From Rhipidocladum racemiflorum (taxonomy: Eukaryota; Streptophyta; Magnoliopsida; Poales; Poaceae): 64,000 bases of DNA. Where the stretch lies: the NCBI GenBank assembly GCA_036346355.1, contig CM070570.1:48623592-48687591 (forward strand), given 5' to 3'. The position numbers and the translations under genes were made by a program. This document shows, one piece after another, positions 11,347-23,566 of this stretch. How positions within the stretch are numbered: the first letter of the stretch is position 1; every line of letters begins with the position of its first letter. The notes under the pieces are model-generated. The model made no database searches. It was not told where the DNA came from and saw only the letters and a program-made list of their open reading frames with translations.

Positions 11347-11720
11347 CTAGCTACACACATTAATGGAAATCGAGGATGATGATCATACTTTTGCCTCCAT
11401 TTTTTTTTTTAAAAAAAAAAATCTTTGTTGGTCTTTTTCCAAAGGTTAATTTCTCAAAGGGAGAATCACGTTGTTTTCTTTTCATTTTTTTTTTTGCCTC
11501 TGAGCTGCCCAAGAGTTCAGTGCCAAGATCAATGTAAACTAGTCGAGTTCAGGTTCAGCAGCTAGTGAGTTGTAAAAGTCCTCTGAACAATGTAACCAGC
11601 CAGTAGTGTATACATGCATTAATTGTCTATTAGCAGCCCTATGGGCTCCTACTCTCCTGCTTGCCTGCTTCCAGTTTACTCCTACTCGTGTTCTTCCTTG
11701 GGTCCGACTCAAACGTAGGC
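11347..11720 (+). other. Probable 3' UTR and flank of the neprosin-domain gene
   Basis: AT-rich sequence after the stop codon with T/A homopolymers at 11400-11420. A plausible transcript end lies near 11590 (ttgtaaaag, then aatgtaaccag). No canonical AATAAA is seen, which is common in plants. Confidence 0.4.
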
Positions 11721-11724
11721 CTAG

Positions 11725-11895
11725 CCATTTGATTTATACGGTTAATTCGGTTCGGATTATTCAATTTTTAAACCGAACAGAGGCAGAAACTGAACCAGAT
11801 TAACCGAAACAATTCGGTTTTTCGATTAACCGAATTTATGTAAAGTACTGAATACCACCAAGTCCATATGTTAACCGAATTTGTGTAAAATACCA
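11725..11895. repeat. AT-rich repeat with GGTTAATTCGGTT units
   Basis: Repeated ggttaattcggtt and aaccgaa units in both orientations make an imperfect inverted repeat, typical of a small nonautonomous DNA element. The ends are not defined. Confidence 0.5.
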
Positions 11896-13002
11896 CCACA
11901 CTCCACAGGTCCACGGCAAAATGCATTCACCAATAATAGTCACAACAACGAATCTCAATCAATGTTGTAGTATGAAGAAAAACAATCTTCAAGTAACAAG
12001 ACAACCTGCAAATTGACGAACAAAGAGTCTAATGCATGGAAAATTTGACATTACCCTGCAAATTGAAGATTGTTTTTCACGGCGAGCCAGGTGAAGGCAG
12101 GCACCACCGTGCGAGCGGCACATTGCTGCTCCTTGTGACGAAAGAATTGAGGAAGAAGACAACTACTTAATGGCCGCGCCCTGCAGCATCGGCTTCGGTG
12201 GTGGTGATGCTAGTGCGGCGCTGATTGAATTGGTTTTGATTTTGATGGTTTAGGATTTTTAAGATCTTAGAACTATTTTATGTTGTATCCTTAGCAACTT
12301 TCAGACATATATTGGATTTATGATGGTACACTATAGAGTTGTACGTGTGAGATGTGCATCTTCGACACAAAATTTCTAGTTCCGCCACCGCCTCAGGAAA
12401 CAATCGATTGCACCTCACGGAAAGTGAGAAGAAATTAGCTAGGAATGCATCAAACGATGGAATCCGTAGGAACACTATGGGGAGTGTAAGTTTTGCTTCT
12501 CTCTTCTTTTTGCCCCCAAGGCATTTGTCCCTTCCTTCGCGTCCAAGCCTCATCCATGTAGCATTGCAGTAAAGCAGTAGCATCTATTCTAATCCATCCA
12601 TTTTTTTTTCCAGACTTCGCTTGGACCACACGCCCGTTTGCTCCAGTTCGCAGCTACTAGACTCACTCACTCGGGAGAAATCACGGCCACCGAAAGCAGA
12701 GAGAGAGGGAGATGCAGACACGCAAATGCAATCTGCAAGGCCAATTAAGTGTGTTCGTTGCAAGCCCGAGGCCACCAAGAAGTGAGAGCCATTTAATCTG
12801 TACTGCTTTGATCTTCATAGCTTCCTCTGCTTCTGGAGCACGACCATCTGTCCCTTGCCGGTGGGAGCATGTGAGTGTGAGAGTGACATCTAGGCGTTTA
12901 GCACGGCTGTGATCGCAGGCAACATCTTCTCAACGACTCCTGCCTGTGAAAGGAGAAAGCTGTGGTTAAAGCTAGAGAGAAGCAGAAACACACACTTTAT
13001 TA
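11896..13002. other. Intergenic stretch, unassigned
   Basis: About 1.1 kb. Short open frames (for example 12278-12583 minus) show no domain. A small GC-rich patch near 12060-12220 could be a gene fragment but is not recognised. Confidence 0.35.
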
Positions 13003-13275
13003 GGGTATTAAAGCTTGCGCCCTAAGGTCACATGCAGCAACAATGTCGCTACGGCATAAATTACCGATGGAGATAGAGAAGACAGCACATTTTAGTTGGG
13101 AGTATCAGGGCCGGCGCCATTAGGTTCATGCCACAATATAATGGCATAAACCGACGTCGCAGCTAGAGAAGGCCACACATTTTAATTGGAGTATCAGAGC
13201 CCGCGCCATTAGGTTACATGCAGCGCAGCGTAATTTGAGCCCGCGACCTTAGGTTACGGGCAACAACAATACTAT
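13003..13275. repeat. Diverged tandem repeats, about 90-110 bp unit
   Basis: Three diverged copies of a unit with agtatcagagcccgcgccat, ttaggttacatgcagc and gagaaggccacacatttta phrases run in direct orientation. No coding frame is maintained. Confidence 0.6.
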
Positions 13276-13950
13276 CACAGAATATGACAAAAACATTAGT
13301 ATGCAGATCAAACTAACCTGTAGGCAAAACGGAGAAGCCCTCGGTTAAAGGCCACTGGCAGGCATGAAAGAACAAGAGAAGTTGACATGTCTCCGGTGCC
13401 TCTTGTTCTTCGGCTTTGGCATGTTTGGAAAAAAGAGAACAGCTTACATGATAGGCCCCTTCAAGGACTCACAATCTAGTAGACAGAGACATAATGTTGC
13501 AATGGAAAGCTGAACAAGATGGCAGTGCAAAGTGGAGACAGAAGCAACAGTTTACAGAGGAAACAAAGACAGGTAGACTCGCTGCTGCTCCTGTGGTCGT
13601 TTGTTTGCTGCTACTTAGTCCCCAGATGGATCTGAAGCAATAATTTGGTGCGCACCAGGGCAGTACAATCAGCGGTCCAGGCCTCCCGTGCTACCTCACC
13701 GGACAAGGTTTCTTTCAAGGACAAGGTTTCTTTCAAGAACAAGCCAGACCAAGCCAAGAGCAACATTCCAATCCAATGTGGAATAACTTACAGGACGTAG
13801 TAATGCATGTGTATTGAAAAGAGAATGGATCTAGCGGGTTAGGACCCCATTTTTTTTAAAGTGACTTACTAAATGATAGCAAGCTGTAGTTTTCAGAGAT
13901 TCACATCCTGAAGGCCAGTCTAGGTGAAGATAAACACGAATATAAAGTTC
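13276..13950. other. Intergenic stretch, unassigned
   Basis: No gene recognised. It contains a perfect local duplication of ggacaaggtttctttcaa near 13700-13737. Confidence 0.35.
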
Positions 13951-14165
13951 ATGGGATGAGGATAAATGGGATGAGATGATCCTGTACCATTTGATTCCAT
14001 TATTTTGGGTGAATGAGATGGTTCATCATCTAGAGGGAATATTCCTCAAATTTGTATCACTTGATCCAGGATGGGATGGTTCCATTCAAACAACCAAACG
14101 CATGAATGATTTTTTTTTAACCATCTCATACATATACCACTTGGTACAGATAACCAAACGTACTC
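13951..14165. mobile_element. MITE copy A (same family as 26229-26459)
   Basis: This shares most of its length with the element at 26229-26459, in the opposite orientation (for example ggtgaatgagatggttca and caaatttgtatcacttg are found in both). The right end is ccaaacgtactc. The left terminal inverted repeat appears eroded. Noncoding. Confidence 0.7.
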
Positions 14166-15144
14166 TAATATACCTCCCTCCCTCTCCCCCTTTTTACATT
14201 TAGTCTGTTTCTTAGACTGATATGAACAGAGTCCAGAGCATGTACTTTGTGTAGCTCATTCTAATAAAATTCTGTATTTAGAAACCTGCAAGTAACCATT
14301 CCAAGTAAAGCCATGGATTCTAAAACTTGCAAATAACTCTTCCTCATAAAATGATGGAAACAGTTTCCACCACCAAGGGAAAAGGCAAATCACACACACA
14401 CACACACAAAGAGAGAGAGAGAGAAAAGTTGCTCCATGCCCACCAGTCAGATTGCCTTTTATTAGGACTCCTGAGCACCTCTTCTTAAGGTAAAATTTCT
14501 CTTACAACAGAGCAATATACTTTTGTAAGCAATAATAAACTTCAACTCAGCATGACCGAGTCGTGAAAACATGCTGGCTGTGGAGTCAGACAAACTTCTC
14601 TGCTGCCTTCCCTCACTGAACAACACTCCTTAAAGCTTCCTTTCTTAACATCAGAATGGTTACCTACCAAGGCAGCATTCTTCGTTTCGACCATTGTGGC
14701 CTCAGTAGTCTTCCTGTCTCTGGTTGGTGATTCCAGAAAAGTTGTTTTGCCTCATGAAAATTCAGAAGCATTTGGTCAACAGTCAACACCCCCAAGTTGC
14801 CTTGTCTAGCGTCTAGCCCACCTCACATCACCTCAAATGACTTTCTCACGTGAGGTGTTTGATTTGGAATTTGCGTGATACAGATTCGTCAGCATCATCA
14901 AATGTATTACTCGTTACCCAAATAGGGCCATTATTAAGGCTATCAGCATCAATCTACCTTGCCTCAACCTAATATAGCATCAGGAGACAAAAAAGGCTTT
15001 TGGTGGCACAATGGATTGGTATGTGGCCATCAAGCTGTAGCTTACAATTACGTGAAAAAGGAATGGCCATGCTAATTTGATCAAAGCTGTTTTCATTGTA
15101 GTTTTGTTCATAATTGTTTTCACTGTCGTAGCATACCTTGATGG
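14166..15144. other. Intergenic stretch with a CA/GA microsatellite
   Basis: About 1 kb without a supported gene. A (CA)n run at 14392-14408 passes directly into a (GA)n run at 14410-14425. Confidence 0.4.
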
Positions 15145-15960
15145 AACAATGGCTTATTTGCCACTACAAAGATGCGCAATTTGAGATCTGCCATCACAAA
15201 GAAGCTAATTGGTGTGCTGCCATTGCAAAGGTGTGAAATAGGTTTTTTTTTTTGCCACTCCATGTCACAGTTTTTTTTTTTAATTCCCAAAATGCCCTCC
15301 TCCATCTTCATCTTCCAGTTTTCCACTCCATCTCTCTCCCACAGAAGACACCACATCTCTCCCCTCTCCTCCATCCACACCTGCACAACCCCTCCCCGCC
15401 ATTCCTCAACCCCTTGCCGGTGACCCCTTCCCATCGCTCCTCAGCAGCACACCATGGGCGAGATCTGCCCATGGACCACTCTGCCATTTGCTTTGGGCAA
15501 AGTGCTGCCACCTGCAATCTCCACTGCCATTACCCACAGGCTCGGCTGGGGGTGCTTGTGACATGTACAGCGGCTAAGTAGCAACCGCAGCTGATCGTCG
15601 CCCTGGCAAGGCGTGCGAACACAAGCAGCGCTCACACTCGGGAGGCTGTGGTGCGCAGGCATGCGCAGCGGCGAGACCTAGCAGCGATGGCAATGACGTG
15701 GTGTGCAGCACTAGTAACGGACACAGCGGTGACCTCCCATGTCTAACACTTGCATGATGGAATGCCTAAAAAAAATTCTTTCATTTTCTTATTATTCCTT
15801 GGAAGGGCAGAGTAGTCATTTGATCTCGGCCAAACTCGTTGGCCCTTGTCAGAATGGAAAATTAAACCTATTTCATACCTTTCCAATGGCATTAGAGCAA
15901 TTAGCTCGTTTGCGATGCCAAATGTACAAAAATGAGAAACCCTAGTGGCATATATGACAT
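15145..15960. mobile_element. Nonautonomous inverted-repeat element with GC-rich interior
   Basis: The left arm, about 15150-15245 (agctaattggtgtgctgcca, ttgcaaaggtgtgaaatagg), is matched in inverse by the right arm, about 15860-15955 (ctatttcatacctttccaat, gcaattagctcgtttgcgat). About 550 bp of CT- and GC-rich DNA at 15300-15720 lies between the arms and looks like captured gene sequence, with no intact frame. Both arms contain genuine matches; exact termini and target duplication are not resolved. Confidence 0.6.
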
Positions 15961-16037
15961 TCACAGAGCAACCTATAGATATAAAAATGAGAAACCCTAG
16001 TGGCATATATGACATTCACAGAGCAACCTATAGATAT
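15928..16037. repeat. Perfect 55-bp tandem duplication
   Basis: Two identical 55-base copies (15928-15982 and 15983-16037), each starting aaaaatgagaaaccctag and ending acctatagatat. They straddle the right end of the inverted-repeat element. Perfect identity indicates a recent event or an assembly effect. Confidence 0.9.
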
Positions 16038-16440
16038 AGTTATCGGTTAGACATTATGATAGACACCACTTGAGTTTTTGCTTAGATTTTTAGCATCTTA
16101 TTCTTTAAAAAACAACAAATAAAAATGCATCTGCACTACTCTTGGGCTCATCATTTGTACTATAGTTCTTCTAACAGAGTTCTGACAGAATTTTGACTTG
16201 GGCCATAACTGATCCAATTTTCTTGAGAGATTTGATGTTTACACAAATATATAATATTTTGAATGGACAAAACTATAGTAAAGCACTTTAGAACAAATAC
16301 TACAAAATAATCACAAGATAAAGTACAGATGGAATCTATTTGTGAGTAGTAAAACCAGTAGTTCTATTCACAAGATTTGCTGTCTGTATTGGTCTTCCCT
16401 TGGGATAAACAAATTTGGAATATGTTTTGTATAACAGAGA

Positions 16441-16510
16441 AGATCAAGAGAACAATGTAATTCTTGTCTATAAGCAGATCAAGAGAACAATGTAATTCTT
16501 GTCTATAAGC
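16441..16510. repeat. Perfect 35-bp tandem duplication
   Basis: Two identical 35-base copies (16441-16475 and 16476-16510), starting agatcaagagaacaatgtaa. Confidence 0.9.
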
Positions 16511-17186
16511 TGCATGTATATATATAAAAAAAGATCACTTACAAGAGTTCTCATCAGAATATTAACCCATACATCTTGCAAACATAACTAGCATTGGGTG
16601 AAGCCTTGATTGGTACAGAACTGCTATTAACTCTACTTTCTCAAGAATTTCCACCCATTTGCTGGAAGAAAAAAAGGGCAAAACAAAATGCACTTAATTG
16701 TAAATGAAATCATCCATAGCAATCCTGATTGAAAAAACTAATACTGTTCTATCTTCTGTACCCTTACCATTAATAACTGGCTGAATGTAGTGAAAGATTT
16801 GAATCCATCATCTGAATGGATTAGCAGTGTCAACTTTTTGTCCATCCATATTGAAATGAAGATATAAGATGACTAATTGACCAACAGTTAGCTCCTTAAG
16901 TAGCAACTTGTTCTTCATGGAAGATTTTCCACAATATGATCGTTATCAAACGGTACAATCTTTTAACTTTCCCTTGGTTATGCACAATGTAAAATATGCG
17001 AACTTCAAGGTTGGACGGTTGCATCACCAAATATAAGAACTGCAAAGACAACCAATGGAAATGCCATGCATAGTCGTCCTTCTAGAGTGGACAGGCCGTG
17101 AAAATTCAACAATGATCAAGTGTCCAGGATACCATGGGAATCAGGATTCATGCAAGCACAAGTTCACAATGCCAGATGCACTTACA
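16511..17186 (-). other. Downstream flank and 3' UTR of the JmjC gene
   Basis: Sequence following, in minus sense, the stop at 17187. No open frame or repeat is recognised. Part of it is presumably 3' UTR. Confidence 0.4.
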
Positions 17187-20100
17187 CTATCCATCAGATA
17201 GAGCACTATCAATTAGCCTCACCAAATCCTCAGGTCCATGAATTTCACATACCAAAGAAGTAATGTGATCAACAACATTACAATCAGATTTCAAGCACGT
17301 CACTGAAAAACAGCCCTTCTGATTTGATGCCCCCATTTTGTGAAAATTTATTTGCCCTCTGTCTATGTGTTCATATGCCTTTGAAAATGCCACAGATAGC
17401 CTTCTGAAACTCTCCTCTTCTAATATTTTTGTGACATCCAAGAAAGCACTCTGGTTTTCTTCTGAGATACTACAAAGATTTTCATTATTGAAAGCCTCTG
17501 TAGATATCATTTTAGATGCAACATTACGAATTGTCAAAAGGTTGTAGACAAAATGGTGAGCGATTTCTGCCGAATTGAAGATAGCATCCTTTGGCTTTTG
17601 AATATGGTAAATCTCAATTACATTGGCTAAAGCAAACCTTGTTATGAATATGAAGAAATCATAGAAGTTCATGCCTGAAAAGAGAATCCAACAGGATGTT
17701 ACAGCACGCAAACAGGTCATTTGCTTGTTGTTCATGTGATTAATCAACATACTAGAACATTACCTGTATTTGCTGCCAAGTTGCGTTGACAAAGCCCCTC
17801 AAAATCATCACATATATCTTGAATGTCTTCAATATATTCTTTTGCAACTTTGTAGTCTTCATGAAGCAAGTTCCACTGTCATTGTGCACAATATAAGTAA
17901 GAATATTATGTTATAGTTCTTTAAATTAAGTTAATAAATACACATGTACTCACCACCCAATGAAGGTTGTAGGCATTGAACCAATTATGGTTTATAGATA
18001 TAGTATCCTCCTGTAACAAATGGAAAAAGGGGGAGGGGGGACTAAGAAGTTCAGCAGCATGTGGTACACCAATGTTAATTGAGAAAACCTTTCATAGGAT
18101 GTTAAAAGGGGAAGGTGTAAGATTGTAAGAATACTAAGACATGAAAGAGTGCATTGCCATTTAAAAGGTAATTCAGGTTTAGCTACACCAATTTTAGTTG
18201 ATAAATGCTTCTAGGTTTTCTTTTTTTTTTAAAAAAAAAAAGATGCTCCTAACATAATGTCAATAACTTAGTTAATGGTTGGAAAAAGTTGTTCAGGTTG
18301 GTCATCCATTGCAGAATTTTTCAAGTCACAGGGAACAGATTTACATGATTTAAGCTCCATATATTGGTGCGAACCAAGCAATCGCCAATTCAATGATGCA
18401 CACAGATTCAATCATATTATATGTCAATTCAATAGTGGTTTAACCGTGATTACTAAAAAAATAAGAAGAAAGATCGCATCCACAACAGCTATGCAGGGCA
18501 TTGTATATGATGAAAACAACCCTCAAAATAGGAGAATGAGAACTCCAAACTCAAGTGTTGGATTAAAATTTGATTGTGTGCATCAAGATGGAATTGCTTA
18601 TGTCATTGTGAGGTGGAAGACTGGAATTGTCTGAAAGTAAACAGAGAATAATTACAGGGATCTTTCAAATATGTCAGTGGCTTTTTTTTTCTTTTGTTCT
18701 TTTTTTTTAAGGAATGCCACCAACTTTTAATGTTTCATTTTAACAACCCAGATAAGATCCAATGGTCAGAATTGCTAATGGTAGCTCCATTCACCTATTC
18801 TTAGGGTGATTCTCATTTGCCATCCAGATCTGATCTAATGTAGAGCATGCATCCACTTGCGTTAAACTGAACTAATACCTTGCAGATCAAAACACAAATG
18901 TATAAACATGTGGTGAAGATGAAAACATTTACCAGGTTATGCACTTGGTGATACCACCCACTGGGCACAAAAATAATTTCGTTCTGCTCCTGAATGCACT
19001 CTAGCCATTCAGTCTACAGCAAAAAAAAAACAATGATATATCATATATATATAAAAGGAAAAATACACTCCATTCCCGGGAGTAGTTACTCCCACCTCTA
19101 AAATACCACCTAAATGAACTTGAAATACTCATTTATCACTTTGGATACACTTATACAAATTATAACATATTCCAACGTGGACCACATAAAAAAATTGCAA
19201 GGGAGTACATAGTTTTAGCGTATTTTGCAAATACCTTTCTATACGCACCTAAAAAGGAGTATGTCTAAAAAATGTACATACCACCTAGCTGGTCTAATAT
19301 AAGATACTCCCTACGTTTGTGAGATACGTCATAGTAAGTAACTACTCTCAGGAGTAGAAAAGAGGCTTGAGAGAGAGTGCCTTATTGAACTCAGGGAACT
19401 GCTTTTCAGAAACATCATCATTTATATCATAGACAGAAGATCGTAGGTTCCTACATGACATAATTAACAATGACTGATTAGTTAACAATAGAAAGTATTA
19501 TTAGAAAAAAAAAGGCAGCACAAAGTCGACGAAATAACTTGAAATCCAATCCCAAGGTAAAATCAATTGCCAAGTGGAAATGTGTTGTGTAAAGGTAAAA
19601 ACAAGATGAATTAATCCAGTCTCCCCTAAAGTTCATCATCCCAATCCATGGTCCCTCCTCCCTCCTAAGATCCCTCCCCCTTCAGCCGAACCGAGTTGGC
19701 TGTCCTCTGGACAGTATTTACCCTGTTATGAACTAAGGTTCATGACAGCAAATTTGTTGCTTTGTGTACTGTTCGTCTTTTAGTGAACATAGAAAAAACC
19801 ATGCAGAAACTGCAAATGGAACAATTGAGATATTGTTTTACGCATGAACTAAGCTCACAGGCTCACTCGTACTATTGTGATGATAAATAAAGGCTAGGTT
19901 GCTAGGTCAAAGCTCAGCTTTTACATATTTGGAGGTGGGAGTCTTTTGAACTTCAAAAATAACCAATACAACCAACAGAAAACTGGCAAATGTTCTGACC
20001 ATGTTCAGACCAAAATAAACTGAGTGTAAGACAGGTTAAAGGACGGATGCCATGTAAGCCTGCAAAATGAGATAACGCATGTAAGTTGCTTGCATCATTT

Positions 20101-23100
20101 AGGTCATATTCTTTAGAACTTCCACCATTCAGAACGACCTAGCTGAGGTTGTTAAACTCCAGCAGCACGTTGTGACCATCTCATGTCAGTTGTAAAATAA
20201 GCTCCGTGTTTTTAGCCTTGATTTAAGCTTGCTTGGGTGAGAAGATGAGGATAAGCCAACGGAAAAATCATGTTTTATTGTAAAATAATTTCTAGTCTAG
20301 CCTTGATTTAAGCTTATTTGGATGAGCTCAGCTGAATAAAGAGGCCTTCGGCCATCACTTGTCATGCTTTCAATCTACAATTAACAAATATAACCAAGGT
20401 TAACTTTAAAAAATGACCTTGCTTGTAGCAGAAACTGCTAGAGTTGGCCCTTTGCAGATCTAATTCTCTATCAGAGCAACAAGCATAAGTTAAAAAACTA
20501 GCACGAAAAATAATGTCACAGTCTTCAATACCTTACATTCAAAATATACTTCAGCATTTGAGAAACATACATATCATAGAAGCAAGCATAAGTAATTGCA
20601 TGAAACCAATCTAACTTATAATCTATTCTTATCATTACAAAGAGTCCAAAATTTCGATGTGTGTATTCCTAGATAGAGTTAACTCAACTTCTGAAGGTTA
20701 AGTGAATTGCTGTCCCTGCTTTATGTCACATCAAAGAACATATCGAGTATTTTTGGAGTTAATAGGTATTTCTAACTTTCCAGTTAATGAGGAGCAGAGA
20801 GCAAAATGAGAATATATTTTCATCTTATTGACAGCTCATAGTCTCAAAGAGATTATGTGTTTTGTTCTCTTTTGATGCTACATTATATATTATGCCAAAG
20901 TTCCCTAACAATGAGAAACAATGCACAAGAAATACCGAAACCAAATATTACCTGTCAAATATAAGATGACTTTGTGATGGTGGCAGAAACAGCCATAGTT
21001 TTCTCCCACACACATTTGCTGACCAGCTGTATGACCTAAAAACATCAGCATGAAGAGGAGTCCAAGTTCCTACAGATCAAATAGCAGCCATAATTATGAA
21101 GGGCGATATTTAATTACATGTATAACATAGGATGACTTACAGAACCACAGAATACCTCAATTCCAGATAAGTAAAGCATAGAAACAAAAAGTAAAAAGAG
21201 AAATAGGGAAATATAAAACATAACTTACCTTTTGCTCCCATGTAAACAAACCGATAGTCAGTACAGTTTATTTCATTTTTATGATTGGCGATGTCAGAAT
21301 CTCTATGCATAGGATGACTGTCAAGATACATGTTAAGCCAATCGTCGACAAAGAATGTTGGCATGGTGTATGCAACATAACCAGGGTACTCCTGAAAAGT
21401 CAACACAAGAAGTTGTAATGTCAACCACATTGCAGCAGAAAATGAGATATCAGCTGGAAAAAGAAGAGAGTAGCACATACATTCTATTGTTGGAGCTATC
21501 AAAATATTAAGTTCAATCTTGTGAGCACTATAAGAGTAGCATCATGCCATCATCCAATAACACAAGAAATTACTATAGCCATCATAGTCTAATCTTAAGA
21601 AAATACCAAACCGGAAAATAAGTAGATCTTGAAACTACCTAAGCCTATGTGACTTCAAAAAAATGTTGCAGAAGTTAAAAATAAAAAAGTTGTGATAACT
21701 AAAAAAACATGTTGCAGGCTTGCAGCATAAAAACAAATCAAATACACATACATATATTAACAAGTTTTATGCTGGAGATGACTCCATATCACATCTTTTT
21801 CCAACTCAAAAAACACCAACAATTCCAGTTTATCAGTTATCATAACATTTTTGCACAGCAGTTGCAGCATCGCCTCAACATGCCATACATAATAGTTGAA
21901 ATGAAACATGGAGGTGGTCATAGAAAAAAGTAATATAGTATGGCCATTAAATCCTTTAACTAAAAATGTTGTATGTTGAGAAACGGGACAAGTGAGAGAG
22001 GGGCGGACATCGGATGTTTCACGGACCGCCATCCATGAGAGAAAAAGTTGGCACGAGGATTTATACAGGTTCAGACGCCAAGGTAAACGCCCTACTCCCG
22101 TCGGTGGGTCCCCTGCAGGCACACCAGCTAATATGTATCTTGTATTCAATGAGAGTCCAAGTTACAAGCAATGCTTACAATGAGCTTTTACAAGTGCTCA
22201 TCTTGGTACACAAAGACTATCCTGCCCCTAACAGGGTGACTTAAGCGTGGGCATACTCGTCATTCTTGGGAGGTGGTAATGGATCCCATATTATCGCTCC
22301 CTAGGGGTAGGTCTCTAACTCCGGGGTCCTAGGGGGTCCCGAGGCTTGGCGTCCATATTCCTCAGTCAATACCGAGCAAGGCAAGGGTGCCCCTCTATCT
22401 CCATGGGCACCTATGGGAAGGCCCTAATGGGTCAGAAGTTGAGCCATATGCCTCATAGGCGGGAATGAAGCAAAGTGCCATAGAGGATCGAGCGCTTGGC
22501 CAAGCGCCCGGTGGGATAGGGCACCCTGCCTTGTGCTCTACACTTGGGTAGAAGGCGAAGTGCCCTAGGGGACACGAGCATCTCCTTTCACGAAACGGGG
22601 TGGAGAATAGGCCCCCGGTTAGGAGGCCCTAGGATTTCCTCCAACAAAAAAATTAATAGACATATAAAATGTGCTCAGTAACACTACAAAGATCTCATGA
22701 TTTGGAAAATAACATCGACGTGTCATTGACATTTGGCCTCGGGTCCCACCTGTCATCCTCACATTGGATGTTATTTTCCAATTTATACATATTTGCAGTT
22801 TTATTGAGCAAATTTATCCACTTGATAGCGATTTGTAGGGTGTTAGTGATTTCTAGGACATATCATTGCATCTTAAACTAAAGTAGGACTATTTTTTTTA
22901 CAGCTAGCGCATTATTTTGTAGAAGTTTAACAGCTGTATTTTACCATTTCATTAATAGAAAAGGGGGAGTTTTACATCTACTAAATCATTTTATCTGTGG
23001 TACTGCTAAATACAAACTAATGTTAGGGTACCATAAATTCAGTAAGAGCGAGCGAACCGTGCAAACTCTGCAATCTGGACAGACCTTAACAAAATGCCAA

Positions 23101-23566
23101 TCCTTCAGGTACAGCAGGGAACATTCAGAATCCCCATTGCTTGAACCACTGCAGGAATTGGCAGCCCAATGGTCCGCGAACTCCTGCATGGACATCTCGA
23201 GCCGCTTCTGGTCCGTGAACTCCCTCGAGGAACAGTCGGCAACCTGCGAAATCAACACGGTGCTAATTCTAAAACGATTCGTCTAGCTAGTGTAACGAGC
23301 GACCGAGGAGTAGTGGTGGTGGTGGTGGTTACCTGGACGAGAGGGGAGGGGAAATTCTGCCCGAAGAAGGCGAGGTTGGGGAGGCGGCAGCCGTCGGGGC
23401 CGGCGAGCGTCCAGTCCTCGCAGGATCGCCAGGAGGAGGTGAGGCCGGTAAGGACGACGGGGCGGTTGGGCTTCATGAAGCGGTCGACGAAGTCCGCGTA
23501 CGCCAGCGACGGCCCTTCCACCCGCTCCACCTGCCCCACCACCTTCACGCGGCTGCCGCCGTCCAT
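17187..23566 (-). CDS. JmjC-domain 2-oxoglutarate oxygenase (JMJD4/JMJ20-like)
   Basis: Nine exons on the minus strand: 23566-23333, 23243-23085, 21391-21229, 21069-20952, 19450-19381, 19013-18933, 18010-17954, 17875-17764 and 17674-17187. They encode 493 residues in one unbroken frame. The N-terminal cupin-like entry is residues 10-60 (SLAYADFVDRFMKPNRPVVL). The JmjC core is residues 170-300 (YRFVYMGAKGTWTPLHADVF, GRKLWLFLPP, IIFVPSGWYHQVHNLEDTIS). Fe(II) ligands are His192, Asp194 and His283 (SINHNW). Lys209 is a 2-oxoglutarate-binding candidate. A family-specific helical C-terminus follows. By similarity it belongs to the JMJD4 group; the Arabidopsis member is called JMJ20 and is reported to act on histone H4 arginine, while human JMJD4 hydroxylates a translation release factor. 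The target here is therefore open. The ATG at 23566 is used; the frame extends upstream only to a GTG at 23620. All introns are GT-AG except intron 5, which starts GC. Exon 5 (70 bp) was found by hand. Confidence 0.92.
19073..19357. mobile_element. MITE in intron 5 of the JmjC gene
   Basis: About 285 bp bounded by inverted ends: ttcccgggagtagttact on the left, and ctcctgagagtagttact reading in from the right. The inside is AT-rich and noncoding. It fills most of the 367-bp intron and ends 22 bp from the exon 5 donor at 19379-19380. Confidence 0.65.
20213..20345. repeat. Local duplication in intron 4 of the JmjC gene
   Basis: The phrase tagccttgatttaagctt(a/g) followed by a (t/g)tgg(a/g)tgag stretch occurs twice, about 85 bp apart, inside intron 4 of the JmjC gene. 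Confidence 0.6.
21967..22646. mobile_element. Solo LTR (Gypsy-type) in intron 2 of the JmjC gene
   Basis: A 680-bp block starts TGTTGTATGTTGAG and ends CCTCCAACA, i.e. TG...CA with the inverted TGTTG/CAACA tip of LTRs. It is flanked by AAAAA on both sides (21962-21966 and 22647-22651), a possible 5-bp target duplication, though A-rich context weakens this. It contains gaggatttatacaggttcag and acgccctactcccgt, phrases typical of grass Gypsy LTRs. No internal region or second LTR is present. Strand of the parent element is not determined. Confidence 0.75.

Noticed and set aside
18275..18634. 119-codon plus-strand open frame
   Set aside because: Lies antisense in intron 6 of the JmjC gene, between coding exons at 18933-19013 and 17954-18010. 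AT-rich codon use and no recognisable domain; probably chance or an old insertion.
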